Shown one piece after another: positions 45,144 through 53,828 of a DNA stretch of 64,000 nt. Every line of letters starts with the position of its first letter. Position 1 is the first letter of the stretch. Position numbers and translations under genes: made by a program. Source of the DNA: Actinomycetales bacterium. GTDB lineage: Bacteria; Actinomycetota; Actinomycetes; Actinomycetales; Dermatophilaceae. The stretch spans positions 1 to 64,000 of the forward strand of contig PDRO01000010.1 of the NCBI GenBank assembly GCA_002748155.1, written 5' to 3'. Below the pieces are notes generated by a model that was given only the letters and a program-made list of their open reading frames with translations, was not told where the DNA came from and did no database searches.

Positions 45144-46487
45144 ATGGCCCGGGACCCCTACAGCACGAACAACGATGAATTGGCCCAGGGCAAGGACCGA
45201 GTCTATCCGCCGTGGTGGAAGGAGGACGAGGTCCACCGGGCGCGAGCTGCCGACCAGGTGAGCGGGATCGTCCGGGCACTCGGAGGCACCGACGTCGTCG
45301 GGGTGGCGAGCCAGCGACACGACGCTGAACGGGGGCCGGTGGAGTTCGAGGCCACCAAGAGCGACGATTTCGGCGACATGGCCTATCTGTTCCGCAAGGA
45401 ACGCATCCTCGTGCGCGACACCGACCTGGGCCGGGTGCGCGAGGTCCTGCCGGACACGAAGATCGCTCCCGACGGCATCGACGGGTTGACCACGTTGGTG
45501 CTCCCGTCAGGCTGGTCCACTCTGGAGACCCTCGACCGGGTCGACAAGGCCCTCGGCGCCGGGGTCGTCTACCCGGACCATGTCGTGCACGTGACAATCC
45601 AGGGAGCGGGAGCCTGCCCGGCGACCGAGCCCCTCCCCACCTCGGCAACCGACCCGTTCCCAACGGTGGAGACCGACCCCGAATGTAGCGGCATCGGCAT
45701 TGAAGTCGCCGTCGTCGACACCGGTTTCGACCCGAAGCTGGCCGGCGCAACCCCGTGGCTCCAGGGCGTGGACGGCGAGGCGGAACGTTACGACCCCTCC
45801 GCACTCGGGCCGTATGCCGGCCACGGCACTTTCGCGGCGGGGGTCCTGCGGGCCCGGGCACCCAAGTGTGGTGTGTTCGTCCACTCCTTCCTGCCCAACG
45901 GCGGCGCCATCTTCGAGAGCGACATCATCGCGGCCCTGCGACGCGCTTTGGCTCGATATCCGGACGTCGTGAGCATGTCGGCGGGCACGTTCTCACGTGG
46001 TGATCTCGGAATGCTCGGCTTCCGGGTGTTGTGGGAGAAGTTCGCCCCCAAGGGCTGTGTGCTCGTCGCTGCCGCCGGCAACAACGGCACCCGTAAGCCG
46101 TTCTTCCCAGCAGCCGATACGTACGCCGTCGGGGTGGGTGCGCTGGATGCCGACGGCAGGCTCGCGGCATACAGCAACCGCGGACGCTGGGTTGATTGTT
46201 TCGCGCTCGGCTCCGAGCACGTCAACGCCTTCCCGAAAGGCAGATACGTCTACGAGCAGGCACCGCTAAGCGGCACGGACGCCGATTTCACGACCGGAAC
46301 GGCGCTCTGGAGTGGCACGTCGTTCGCCACGCCACTGGTCGCCGGTGTGATCACCGCCCGGATGACCTGGAGTGGCGAGAACGGCCAGCAGGCTGCTCAA
46401 GCCGTCCTGGCCCAAGCCCGGGCCAACGCCCGGGTGGGCATCGGGGCCGTTGTCGAGCCCAGGATGGGACACCGATCAGGGGCGTAG
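45144..46487 (+). CDS. Intracellular S8 (subtilisin-like) peptidase
   Basis: 447 aa. The catalytic triad is complete: Asp192 in VAVVDTGFD, His227 in GHGTFAAGV and Ser393 in GTSFATPLVAG, with the oxyanion Asn in AAGNNG (313). No signal peptide is present; the start after GGAGGAGG gives a hydrophilic N-terminus (MARDPYSTNNDELAQG). Residues 40-160 form a prodomain-like region before the catalytic domain. A cytoplasmic subtilase paired divergently with a CHAT protease suggests a proteolytic relay, which is inference. ATG 45129 is an alternative in-frame start. Confidence 0.88.
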   Translation: MARDPYSTNNDELAQGKDRVYPPWWKEDEVHRARAADQVSGIVRALGGTDVVGVASQRHDAERGPVEFEATKSDDFGDMAYLFRKERILVRDTDLGRVREVLPDTKIAPDGIDGLTTLVLPSGWSTLETLDRVDKALGAGVVYPDHVVHVTIQGAGACPATEPLPTSATDPFPTVETDPECSGIGIEVAVVDTGFDPKLAGATPWLQGVDGEAERYDPSALGPYAGHGTFAAGVLRARAPKCGVFVHSFLPNGGAIFESDIIAALRRALARYPDVVSMSAGTFSRGDLGMLGFRVLWEKFAPKGCVLVAAAGNNGTRKPFFPAADTYAVGVGALDADGRLAAYSNRGRWVDCFALGSEHVNAFPKGRYVYEQAPLSGTDADFTTGTALWSGTSFATPLVAGVITARMTWSGENGQQAAQAVLAQARANARVGIGAVVEPRMGHRSGA

Positions 46488-46519
46488 TCTTCCGGTCTTC
46501 GTCATCAGGGCCCGCGTGA

Positions 46520-47257
46520 TCAGCGGCCGCGCATAGCTCGACGGTCAGGGCGTGCCTTGGTCGGGTCCATGCCGTGCGGCAGTGGCATCTTCACACCACC
46601 CAGGGCCCTGAGGCGTTTGTTGACCTTGTTCACCTCGTCTTTGGTCAGCACGGCTCGCAACCGCTGAACTCGTGAGGTGAGCTTGCGAATCGACACGACA
46701 TCCTCGCCGTCGCCGTCACCGACCCGCAACGTCGTGACGGGCACACCGGGGGCGATCCGCTCGGTCTTCTTGCGCTCGGCGGCCAGCAAGCGTTTGGCCC
46801 GCTGCTCAGGCCCTTCGGCGACCAGCACGATACCGGGGCGACCGAGGGCCCGGAAGACCATCGCTGCCTCGCCGATCCCGGAGGCCCGGGTCGCGTCGAC
46901 CGCGACCGGCTCGGCGTCGGTGAACCAGCCTTTGCGCAAAGACGTGAGCGCGGCCCCGCTGGCACCGGCCTGTCCAGACAGCCGCGAGTATGCCGCGCGC
47001 TCGGCCCTGCGGCCCATGACGATGGTCGCAGCGAGCGCGGCCAACGGCAGCCCGAGCAGCAGCGCGTAGACCGGCCAGTCGACCAGCCAACCGATCCCGA
47101 CGGCCACTGCAAGCGTGCCGATGAACGCCAGCGCCATCCACCAGCCGATCTTCGGGTCGAGGGCCTTGGATTGCGTCAGGACGGTGCGCATCTGCGTGAA
47201 GCGTCCTGGCTTCTTCGTCGAAGTGTCCTTTGCGGCCTTCTCGCGGTTTCTGGCCAT
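46520..47257 (-). CDS. DUF4191 family membrane protein
   Basis: 245 aa with a basic N-terminus, two adjacent transmembrane helices (about 35-80) and a soluble C-terminal part containing AMVFRALGRPGIVLVAEGP and VNKRLRALGGVKMPLPHGMDP, characteristic of DUF4191. It is found next to lipA in many actinobacteria; the function is unknown. TATCCT (complement of 47265-47270) ends 7 nt before the ATG, so it probably has a leaderless promoter overlapping the lipA 3' end. Confidence 0.87.
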   Translation of the reverse strand: MARNREKAAKDTSTKKPGRFTQMRTVLTQSKALDPKIGWWMALAFIGTLAVAVGIGWLVDWPVYALLLGLPLAALAATIVMGRRAERAAYSRLSGQAGASGAALTSLRKGWFTDAEPVAVDATRASGIGEAAMVFRALGRPGIVLVAEGPEQRAKRLLAAERKKTERIAPGVPVTTLRVGDGDGEDVVSIRKLTSRVQRLRAVLTKDEVNKVNKRLRALGGVKMPLPHGMDPTKARPDRRAMRGR

Positions 47258-47262
47258 AGCGG

Positions 47263-48459
47263 TCAGGATACTTGCGGTAAGGATTGGTGCGACTCGGGTC
47301 CGGCTGCCGTCCGCAGGGTCGAATGAGGTGTAACCGGGTCGATCATGGTCGAGTTGGGCAAAGCCGAGTTGGGCACAGCCGAGTTGGGCACGGTCGTCGT
47401 GGATGGGGCTGACTCGGGATGGATCGCGCGGCCGTTGTTCTCTGTGCCGCTGGCGTCGAGCAACGCGCGGGCCTCTTGACGTGCTGGGCGGTCGTCCGGA
47501 CCGGTGGCCAGGTGCGCAAGCCGCTCGGGCAGGGGCCGCCCCCAACGCCGCATCGCCTGCGCCCAGAGCCGCCCTGCTCGGTAAGACGAACGTACGAGTG
47601 GCCCCGCCATGACACCCTTGACCCCCCGCTGCTCGGCAACCTTCGACCAGTGCACGAATTCTTGGGGTTTGACCCACCGGTCGATCGGGTGGTGGAGTGG
47701 CGACGGGCGGAGGTATTGGGTGATCGTGAGGATGTCGCAGCCGGCGTCGATCAGATCGGTGATCGTCGCATCGATCTCGGCCTCCGTCTCACCCAGCCCG
47801 AGGATGAGGTTGCTCTTGGTGACCAGGCCGGCGTCCCGCGCCATGGTGATCACCCGCAGCGACTTCTCGTAGCCGAAAGCCGGGCGGATCCGCTTGAAGA
47901 TCCGCGGAACGGTCTCCAGATTGTGGGCGAAGACCTCTGGTCGCGCGTCGAAGACCAGCCCCACCTGCTCGGGTTTGGCTCCGAAGTCCGGTGGGAGGAT
48001 CTCGACCCCGGTGCCCGGATTGACGTCGTGGATCGCGCGCACGGTTGCGGCATACAGGCCGGCGGCCCCGTCCGGCTGATCGTCGCGGGCGACCCCGGTG
48101 ACGGTGGCATACCGCAGCCCCATTCGGTGCACGCTCTCGGCCACCCGGCGTGGCTCGTCCGGGTCTACCGGTTGCGGCCGTCCGGTGGCGATATCGCAGA
48201 AATCACAGCGCCGGGTGCACGTGTCGCCGCCGATGAGGAACGTGGCCTCCCGGTCTTCCCAGCATTCGAAGATATTCGGGCAGCCGGCCTCCTGGCAGAC
48301 CGTGTGCAGGCCCTCGTCGCGCACCAACGCGTCGAGTTCGGTGTATGCCGCGCCCATCCGCGCGGTCGTACGGATCCAGGCCGGTTTGCGCTCGATAGGG
48401 GTCTCGGCATTGCGAGCCTCCACCCGCAGTAGCCGACGGCCCTCCGGGGCGATGGTCAC
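47263..48459 (-). CDS. lipA: Lipoyl synthase
   Basis: 398 aa. A radical-SAM enzyme that inserts two sulfurs into octanoylated proteins. The SAM cluster is C81-x3-C85-x2-C88 ([10 protein letters not shown]), and the auxiliary cluster is Cys55, Cys60 and Cys66. GTG at 48459 begins [12 protein letters not shown], the family start, with GAGG 7 nt upstream. The C-terminus is extended by a low-complexity tail of about 70 residues containing three PNSA-type repeats, unlike most LipA proteins. It needs LipB (50.1 kb) to supply octanoyl groups. Confidence 0.95.
   Translation of the reverse strand: MTIAPEGRRLLRVEARNAETPIERKPAWIRTTARMGAAYTELDALVRDEGLHTVCQEAGCPNIFECWEDREATFLIGGDTCTRRCDFCDIATGRPQPVDPDEPRRVAESVHRMGLRYATVTGVARDDQPDGAAGLYAATVRAIHDVNPGTGVEILPPDFGAKPEQVGLVFDARPEVFAHNLETVPRIFKRIRPAFGYEKSLRVITMARDAGLVTKSNLILGLGETEAEIDATITDLIDAGCDILTITQYLRPSPLHHPIDRWVKPQEFVHWSKVAEQRGVKGVMAGPLVRSSYRAGRLWAQAMRRWGRPLPERLAHLATGPDDRPARQEARALLDASGTENNGRAIHPESAPSTTTVPNSAVPNSALPNSTMIDPVTPHSTLRTAAGPESHQSLPQVS
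47351..47395. repeat. Three 15-bp repeats in the lipA C-terminus
   Basis: Units of the form GAGTTGGGCAAAGCC at 47351, 47366 and 47381 encode, on the minus strand, three copies of a PNS-containing pentapeptide. The unit is a multiple of 3, so copy-number changes would keep the frame. Confidence 0.8.
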
Positions 48460-48611
48460 GTGGATTCCTCGTCTCACGGGTTGGCTGTGATACCTGATGA
48501 ACTACCCTACGCCCGCTGTCAGTTGTCCGAATGTTGGTCACTTCGGCGTGGAAGGGCGTTTCGTCCTGGGCAAGGATGCGAGCACCACCTCATGTGGTGT
48601 AGCACTGACCC

Positions 48612-50039
48612 ATGCGTCAGGTCGAAATCAGTCAGGTGTCCAACGAAATGGCTTTCGCCGCACTCATCGGCGAGGGCCGCACCCAGCGACTCCAAGAGGA
48701 CGCTCAAGCGACCGTTGCAGCGTTACGCGGTGCTCGAGTCATCAACTGCAACGCCACGGCAACCGGCGGCGGGGTAGCGGAGATGCTGCAAGTGTTGCTG
48801 GCCACGGTCAACGCTCTCGGTGTGGAGACGCACTGGTACGTCCTCGATGGGGAGCCGGAGTTCTTCGCGATCACCAAGCGCATCCACAACGTCCTGCACG
48901 GAGACCCCGGCGACGGCGGCCCCCTCGGTGACGCCGAGCGCGCTGTCTTCGAGCGAGTGTTGGCGAGCAACCTAAACGACATCGCGTCGGAGTTGCGGGC
49001 GGGTGACGTCTTCCTCGCCCATGATCCGCAGACTGCGGGTCTGATCCCCGGCTTGAAGGAGCTCGGCGTCAAGGTCATCTGGCGTAGTCACATCGGCAAG
49101 GACGAGGACGACGAGCAGACCGCCAAAGGCTGGGCCTTCTTGGAGCCCTACATCACCCAGGCCGATGCCGCGATTTTCACCCGATCGTCTTACGTGCCAC
49201 CGTTCGAGCTCGACATGCCGATTCACATCATCGCGCCGTCGATCGACCCGTTCGCGCCGAAAAACGTGGTCCTCGACGAGGATGCCGTTCGTGCGGGTGT
49301 GGTGCGCGCCGGACTCGTTACCGGCGACCAGGACTCTGCCACCGCGACCTTCACCCGCCGAAACGGCACCGAGGGCATTGTGCGGGCACACACCGGCTTG
49401 GTCCTCGACGACGAGCCGATCCCCGCCGACGCACAGGTGGTGCTCCAGGTGAGCCGCTGGGATGCCCTCAAGGACATGCCTGGCGTCATGGAAGGTTTCC
49501 TGCGGGTGCTCGACCAGCTCCCCGACAATGCCCACCTCGCGCTCGTGGGTCCCGCGGTCGAAGGAGTCAGCGACGACCCCGAGGGGCAGCAGGTGCTGGC
49601 CGATTGCCGGGCGATGCGGGCCGGACTACCCGAGGAACAACGGCGCCGAGTGCACCTGGTCGCACTGCCGATGGACGATATCGACGAGAACGCCCACATG
49701 GTCAACTGCATCCAGCGCTTCGCGACGGTCGTCGTGCAGAAGTCGCTCGTCGAAGGCTTCGGATTGACCGTCACCGAAGCGATGTGGAAGAACCGCCCTT
49801 TGATCGCCTCCGCTGTCGGCGGCATCCAGGATCAGATCAGCCACCAGGTCGATGGGCTGCTGCTCAAGGACCCACACGACCTGGACACCTACGGCCGCTA
49901 CCTCGTCGAACTGATGAGCAATCCCGCGTTGGCCAAGGAACTCGGTGACAATGCCCATGACAAGGCATTCCGGGAGTTCGTCGGCGACCGGCACCTGCAC
50001 CAATACGGGATCCTGCTGGGCCAGCTGCACAGCATGTGA
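48612..50039 (+). CDS. GT4 glycosyltransferase, trehalose synthase (TreT)-like
   Basis: 475 aa GT-B-fold retaining transferase. The donor-site E-x7-E motif lies in VEGFGLTVTEAMWK, and the segment VVLQVSRWDALKDMPGVM matches TreT and trehalose phosphorylase members. NATATGGGVAEML near the N-terminus is the G-rich loop. TreT makes trehalose from NDP-glucose and glucose reversibly, so a role in compatible-solute synthesis is likely. It stands alone between lipA and lipB, on the opposite strand. A CACCAC/GTGGTG hairpin precedes the ATG. Confidence 0.8.
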   Translation: MRQVEISQVSNEMAFAALIGEGRTQRLQEDAQATVAALRGARVINCNATATGGGVAEMLQVLLATVNALGVETHWYVLDGEPEFFAITKRIHNVLHGDPGDGGPLGDAERAVFERVLASNLNDIASELRAGDVFLAHDPQTAGLIPGLKELGVKVIWRSHIGKDEDDEQTAKGWAFLEPYITQADAAIFTRSSYVPPFELDMPIHIIAPSIDPFAPKNVVLDEDAVRAGVVRAGLVTGDQDSATATFTRRNGTEGIVRAHTGLVLDDEPIPADAQVVLQVSRWDALKDMPGVMEGFLRVLDQLPDNAHLALVGPAVEGVSDDPEGQQVLADCRAMRAGLPEEQRRRVHLVALPMDDIDENAHMVNCIQRFATVVVQKSLVEGFGLTVTEAMWKNRPLIASAVGGIQDQISHQVDGLLLKDPHDLDTYGRYLVELMSNPALAKELGDNAHDKAFREFVGDRHLHQYGILLGQLHSM

Positions 50040-50133
50040 GAGCTCCCGGCCGTCACGTGAGGTGCTCTCGACGCCTCGGCGCTCGGTGCCTCTCGGTGCG
50101 TTGGCCTGGCAGCGTCGTTGCCGGGTGGTCGGG

Positions 50134-50769
50134 TTAGCTGCTGATCAGCAGGTCGGCCAGGTGCTTCTCGACTCTGGGTAGCACCTCACGCACGGTCACA
50201 TCGCGTCCCGCTTCGACCGACAGGGACGTCACACCGGCGTCATTGATCCCGCACGGGACGATGACCTGTGCCCAAGCCAGACTCGGGTTGCAGTTCAATG
50301 CGAACCCGTGCATAGTCACCTGCTGGCTGACCCTGATGCCGATTGCACCGATCTTGCGGTCCGGGCCCCGCCCGTCGGCCAGCACCCAGGCGCCGCTGGC
50401 TCCCGCCACCCGGCCGGCGGCCACGTCGAAGTCGGCACAGACCCGGATCAGCATCTCTTCGAGCAGGCGCACATAAGCGACGACATCGATCGGCTCGGGC
50501 AACCGCACGATGGGGTAGCCGGTGAGTTGACCGGGACCGTGCCAGGTGATCTTGCCCCCTCGATCGACATCGATGACCGGCGTGCCGTCCACCGGACGTT
50601 CGTGCGCTTCGGTGCGTTTGCCGGCGGTGTAGACAGGCGCGTGCTCGAGTAGCAGCACCGTGTCGGGTTCCCGGCCGGCCACGACCCCCGCGTGGACCTC
50701 GCGTTGTCGATCCCACGCCCACTCATAGTCGGTGAAATCGGGGTCCAGACCCAAGCGCACGAACCGCAT
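50134..50769 (-). CDS. lipB: Octanoyl-[ACP]:protein N-octanoyltransferase
   Basis: 211 aa. It transfers octanoyl from acyl carrier protein to lipoyl domains. The thioester Cys173 in VPCGIND and catalytic Lys139 in [11 protein letters not shown] are present, as are [18 protein letters not shown] and [10 protein letters not shown]. The ATG at 50769 gives the usual MRFVRLGL start. It is separated from lipA by the TreT-like gene, so the two are not one operon here. Substrates in this window would be the SucB lipoyl domains. Confidence 0.95.
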   Translation of the reverse strand: MRFVRLGLDPDFTDYEWAWDRQREVHAGVVAGREPDTVLLLEHAPVYTAGKRTEAHERPVDGTPVIDVDRGGKITWHGPGQLTGYPIVRLPEPIDVVAYVRLLEEMLIRVCADFDVAAGRVAGASGAWVLADGRGPDRKIGAIGIRVSQQVTMHGFALNCNPSLAWAQVIVPCGINDAGVTSLSVEAGRDVTVREVLPRVEKHLADLLISS

Positions 50770-50864
50770 GGAGTGAACCCTACTCAACCGACCGGGCCGG
50801 GCAGCGACGCAAGACGGGCAGCCCTCGCTGTCGCGTCCCAGCGATCGCGACGGTGACGCTGGGC

Positions 50865-50873
50865 TGTGGATAA
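50865..50873. promoter_or_regulatory. DnaA-box-like 9-mer
   Basis: TGTGGATAA, the reverse complement of the E. coli consensus TTATCCACA, sits in the divergent gap between lipB and the kinase gene. It is a single box and could be chance. Confidence 0.3.
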
Positions 50874-50912
50874 CCAACGACGCTTCTCCGGTGAATCAGG
50901 CACGATGACGGT

Positions 50913-52784
50913 GTGAACCGTCATGACAGCTCAGCTACTGACGGTCCGGCGCCTTCCATCCCTGGGCTGGACGTCCGGTCTGTCTTGGGACGAGGTGCGA
51001 CGAGCACTGTGTGGTCGGCCGTCCGGTCAGATTCCGGTATCGAGGTAGCGGTCAAGGTGACCAGCCCGGATCGATACCACGTCGGCGCGCTCATGGAGCT
51101 CGCGGCCCGCGAGAGCGCCATCCTCGATCTGGTTCGCCACGATCACATCCTGCGGACTCACGAGGTGCACGCCCTTGCCGACGGATCGGTGGCCGTCGTC
51201 CTCGATCTCGCCGACGGGGGCACCCTGGCGAGGCTGGTGGCGAGCCGCGGTCGACTGCGGCCGGGCGAGGTCACTACCGTGTGCACCCCGATCGCCACAG
51301 CACTGGCGGCCTTACACCGAGCCGGAGTCGTGCACGGCGACGTGTCTCCGCGGAACATCCTGCTGACCCGTCAGGGCCGACCGATGCTGGCTGACTTCGA
51401 GGCGGCCCGCTTGGTGGGGGAGAGCCGCCCGCCAGTGGTCGCGGGCACCAGCGGCTTTGTTGCCCCTGAATTGCTGGCCGGTTCGCTCGCCAGTGAAGCC
51501 ACCGATGTGTACGCGCTCGGAGGTCTGGCCTGGTTCGCCCTGACGGGTCGTGCGCTCGCACCCGCCCCCGGCACGGCCTCTGGGCAGCACGCGATCTCGA
51601 CTCCCGATGCCCGGGAGGCGGTCTCGCTGGTCGGGCCGGAATTCGCCGAGGTGGTCGTGGCCATGCTCGCTGAAGACCCCAGCTGTCGTCCGTCCGCTCG
51701 TGAGGCTGCCGCGTGGTGCTACGAGGCTGCGACGGCTGAGCCGCTCGAGCTCGAGTCGGTTTCCAGCGCGACCTGGCGCAACAGATCGACCAACGACTGG
51801 GATGCGCGGAGTCGTGCTCGCAGCTTGTCCGAGACACCAGCTCGGGGTGGTGCTGAGCGGTTGCCCGGCGACCGGGAGGTCTGGCAGCCCGAGCCGGATG
51901 AATCCGACCGATCTCTGGTGGCACTTACCCAACGGCTTCGCCCACCGGTCACCGAGACCCCGGCCGAGGAGCCGACGCCGGCGCCGCCCGGTCGGGGCGC
52001 GCAGCTGCTGAAGAGAGTGCCGCGTTCGTCGAGCCGAATTGGCGCTACTGCTGGTGCGCTACGTCGCGGCGCATCGCAACGCAAGGCCCGGTTCCGCCGC
52101 CGGGGGGTCGATAGCGAACCGCCACGGGCCCGGCATCGGTTGTCCCGCAGAGCCGGAACAACCGGCCATGGACGTCGCTACTGGGCGGTCAGTCTCCGCC
52201 GACCGAAGCTGCTCGGTTCGGGTCTCGGCGTGGCTGCGCTGCTGGCTTTGGGACTCGTGCTCGGCAGCCACGGGGGCTGGGGCATTCTCGGGGCGTCGAC
52301 CGGCACCGTGCCCTCCCCGAGCGCGTCGGCCACGGTGGGGGCGCCGCAGCCGTCCTCGAGCCCGCCGACGCCGTCGGCCCGGGTCTCGTCGACGCCGATG
52401 GAGCAGTTGCGGGCCGACCCAGTCCACGAGGTCACCGCCGTCACCCGGGCCCGGGCCACGGCCCTGATGTCCGGTGACCACACCGCCCTTGTGCACGCCG
52501 ATGTCCGGGACTCACGGCAATGGAAGGCCGACCAAGACATCCTCACCACTCTCGCCGCCGGGGGGCAACGGTACGAGGACCTGTCGTTCACGGTGCGGTC
52601 AGCGCAGTGGGTTTCCGGCGACGAGACCACGGCCACGGTGCGCGCAGTGATCGACCGCAACGCCTATCGGCTCGTCGGGCCGAACGACCAGGTGCGTCAG
52701 CTACCTGCGGTGCCCGGACAGCCGTTGATGTACACGTTGCTGCTGACCGGTGACGGATGGCGTCTGGCCGATGTCACGACCTGA
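50913..52784 (+). CDS. Membrane Ser/Thr protein kinase with atypical catalytic motifs
   Basis: 623 aa. The kinase domain (20-275) has Gly-loop GRGATSTVW, Lys48, Glu67 in helix C, catalytic VVHGDVSPRNIL (Asp143, Asn148) and ADFEAAR in place of DFG (Glu163 for Gly); HRD reads HGD. A basic linker leads to one membrane helix (433-453), a Ser/Pro-rich stalk and an extracellular NTF2-like domain ending WRLADVTT. Such kinases sense envelope signals. The HGD/DFE changes may mean altered control rather than loss, since the key Lys and Asp residues remain. GTG 50913 is the likely start. Confidence 0.85.
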   Translation: MNRHDSSATDGPAPSIPGLDVRSVLGRGATSTVWSAVRSDSGIEVAVKVTSPDRYHVGALMELAARESAILDLVRHDHILRTHEVHALADGSVAVVLDLADGGTLARLVASRGRLRPGEVTTVCTPIATALAALHRAGVVHGDVSPRNILLTRQGRPMLADFEAARLVGESRPPVVAGTSGFVAPELLAGSLASEATDVYALGGLAWFALTGRALAPAPGTASGQHAISTPDAREAVSLVGPEFAEVVVAMLAEDPSCRPSAREAAAWCYEAATAEPLELESVSSATWRNRSTNDWDARSRARSLSETPARGGAERLPGDREVWQPEPDESDRSLVALTQRLRPPVTETPAEEPTPAPPGRGAQLLKRVPRSSSRIGATAGALRRGASQRKARFRRRGVDSEPPRARHRLSRRAGTTGHGRRYWAVSLRRPKLLGSGLGVAALLALGLVLGSHGGWGILGASTGTVPSPSASATVGAPQPSSSPPTPSARVSSTPMEQLRADPVHEVTAVTRARATALMSGDHTALVHADVRDSRQWKADQDILTTLAAGGQRYEDLSFTVRSAQWVSGDETTATVRAVIDRNAYRLVGPNDQVRQLPAVPGQPLMYTLLLTGDGWRLADVTT

Positions 52785-52819
52785 CGGCTGACGCCGGCCG
52801 GTAAGGCGGACGGCCCGCG

Positions 52820-53743
52820 TCACACGACGGTCGCCGCAGCGGATCCCAGCGTGGCCTGTTCGAATCCGAAGCCGTTGTCGAGCAGGAGTCTCGGCTCAAC
52901 CCGCTGACTGGCCAGGATGTCATCGGCGAACTCGCCGAGTGCCACCCGCAACGCAAACGCCGGTGCCGGAACGAGCGCTGGCCGCCCCAACGCGCTCGCG
53001 AGCGCTGCCACGACCTGGCGCTGTGGGCGTGGGTCCGGACCGACGAGGTTGACCGGTCCGACGATCTCCGGGCGATCCACGAGGTGAGCGAGCGCCCGGA
53101 TCTCGTCGCGCAGGGTGATCCAGGACCACCACTGGCGGCCCGACCCGAGTGGCCCGGCCAATCCGAAACGCGCCAGTGCCAGCAATCGTTGGAAGGCTCC
53201 GCCGTCGGCGGACATCACCAGTCCGGTCCGGGAGAAGGCGACGGGCGCGCCAGCCGTGACGGCAGCATCGGCGGCATTCTCCCAGGCTTGGACCACGTCG
53301 GCGAGAAAGCCGGTGCCCGGCGGGCTCTTCTCGGTGAGTCGCTCGTCGCCACGGTCGCCGTACACACCGATGGCTGACCCGTTGACCAGCCGGACGACAT
53401 GACCGGTTCGGGCTCGCTCGGCAATCGCTGCCGCAACGCAGCGGGTGCTATCGACCCGCGAACGGAGAATGAGCTCCTTGTAGGCCGGCGTCCACCGGTG
53501 ATCGCCGACACCCGCCCCCGCTAGGTGGACCACAGCATCCACATCGGCCAGCGTGGCTGGGTCCAGCCCGCCCGGCCGCGGCGTCCACTGCCGTTCCTCC
53601 GGGCCGGCGGGGAGCCGCCGGACGAACCGCACCACGGTGTCGCCGCGTGCCTCGAGATAATCGACGAGTGCCTTGCCGATCAGCCCGGAAGCACCGGTGA
53701 CGGCGACAGTGCGGGGCTCGGGTGTCCGCGGCTGCTTGGGCAT
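52820..53743 (-). CDS. TIGR01777-type epimerase (YfcH-like)
   Basis: 307 aa extended-SDR NAD(P)-binding protein. The GASGLIG nucleotide loop at residues 16-22 and HLAGAGVGDHRWTPAYK are characteristic of the YfcH/SulA-like TIGR01777 group. A C-terminal DUF1731-like region contains VPAPAFALRVALGEFADDILASQRV. The substrate is unknown. It is next to sucB, and both read leftward with an 85-bp gap, so read-through from sucB is possible. Confidence 0.88.
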   Translation of the reverse strand: MPKQPRTPEPRTVAVTGASGLIGKALVDYLEARGDTVVRFVRRLPAGPEERQWTPRPGGLDPATLADVDAVVHLAGAGVGDHRWTPAYKELILRSRVDSTRCVAAAIAERARTGHVVRLVNGSAIGVYGDRGDERLTEKSPPGTGFLADVVQAWENAADAAVTAGAPVAFSRTGLVMSADGGAFQRLLALARFGLAGPLGSGRQWWSWITLRDEIRALAHLVDRPEIVGPVNLVGPDPRPQRQVVAALASALGRPALVPAPAFALRVALGEFADDILASQRVEPRLLLDNGFGFEQATLGSAAATVV

Positions 53744-53828
53744 CAGTGCCTCCGAATGCCTGTCGTTGTTCCTGAGCAAATCTGAACGACTCTGAATCCC
53801 TTCGGCCCGAGCCGGGCCGGCTGAGCAC

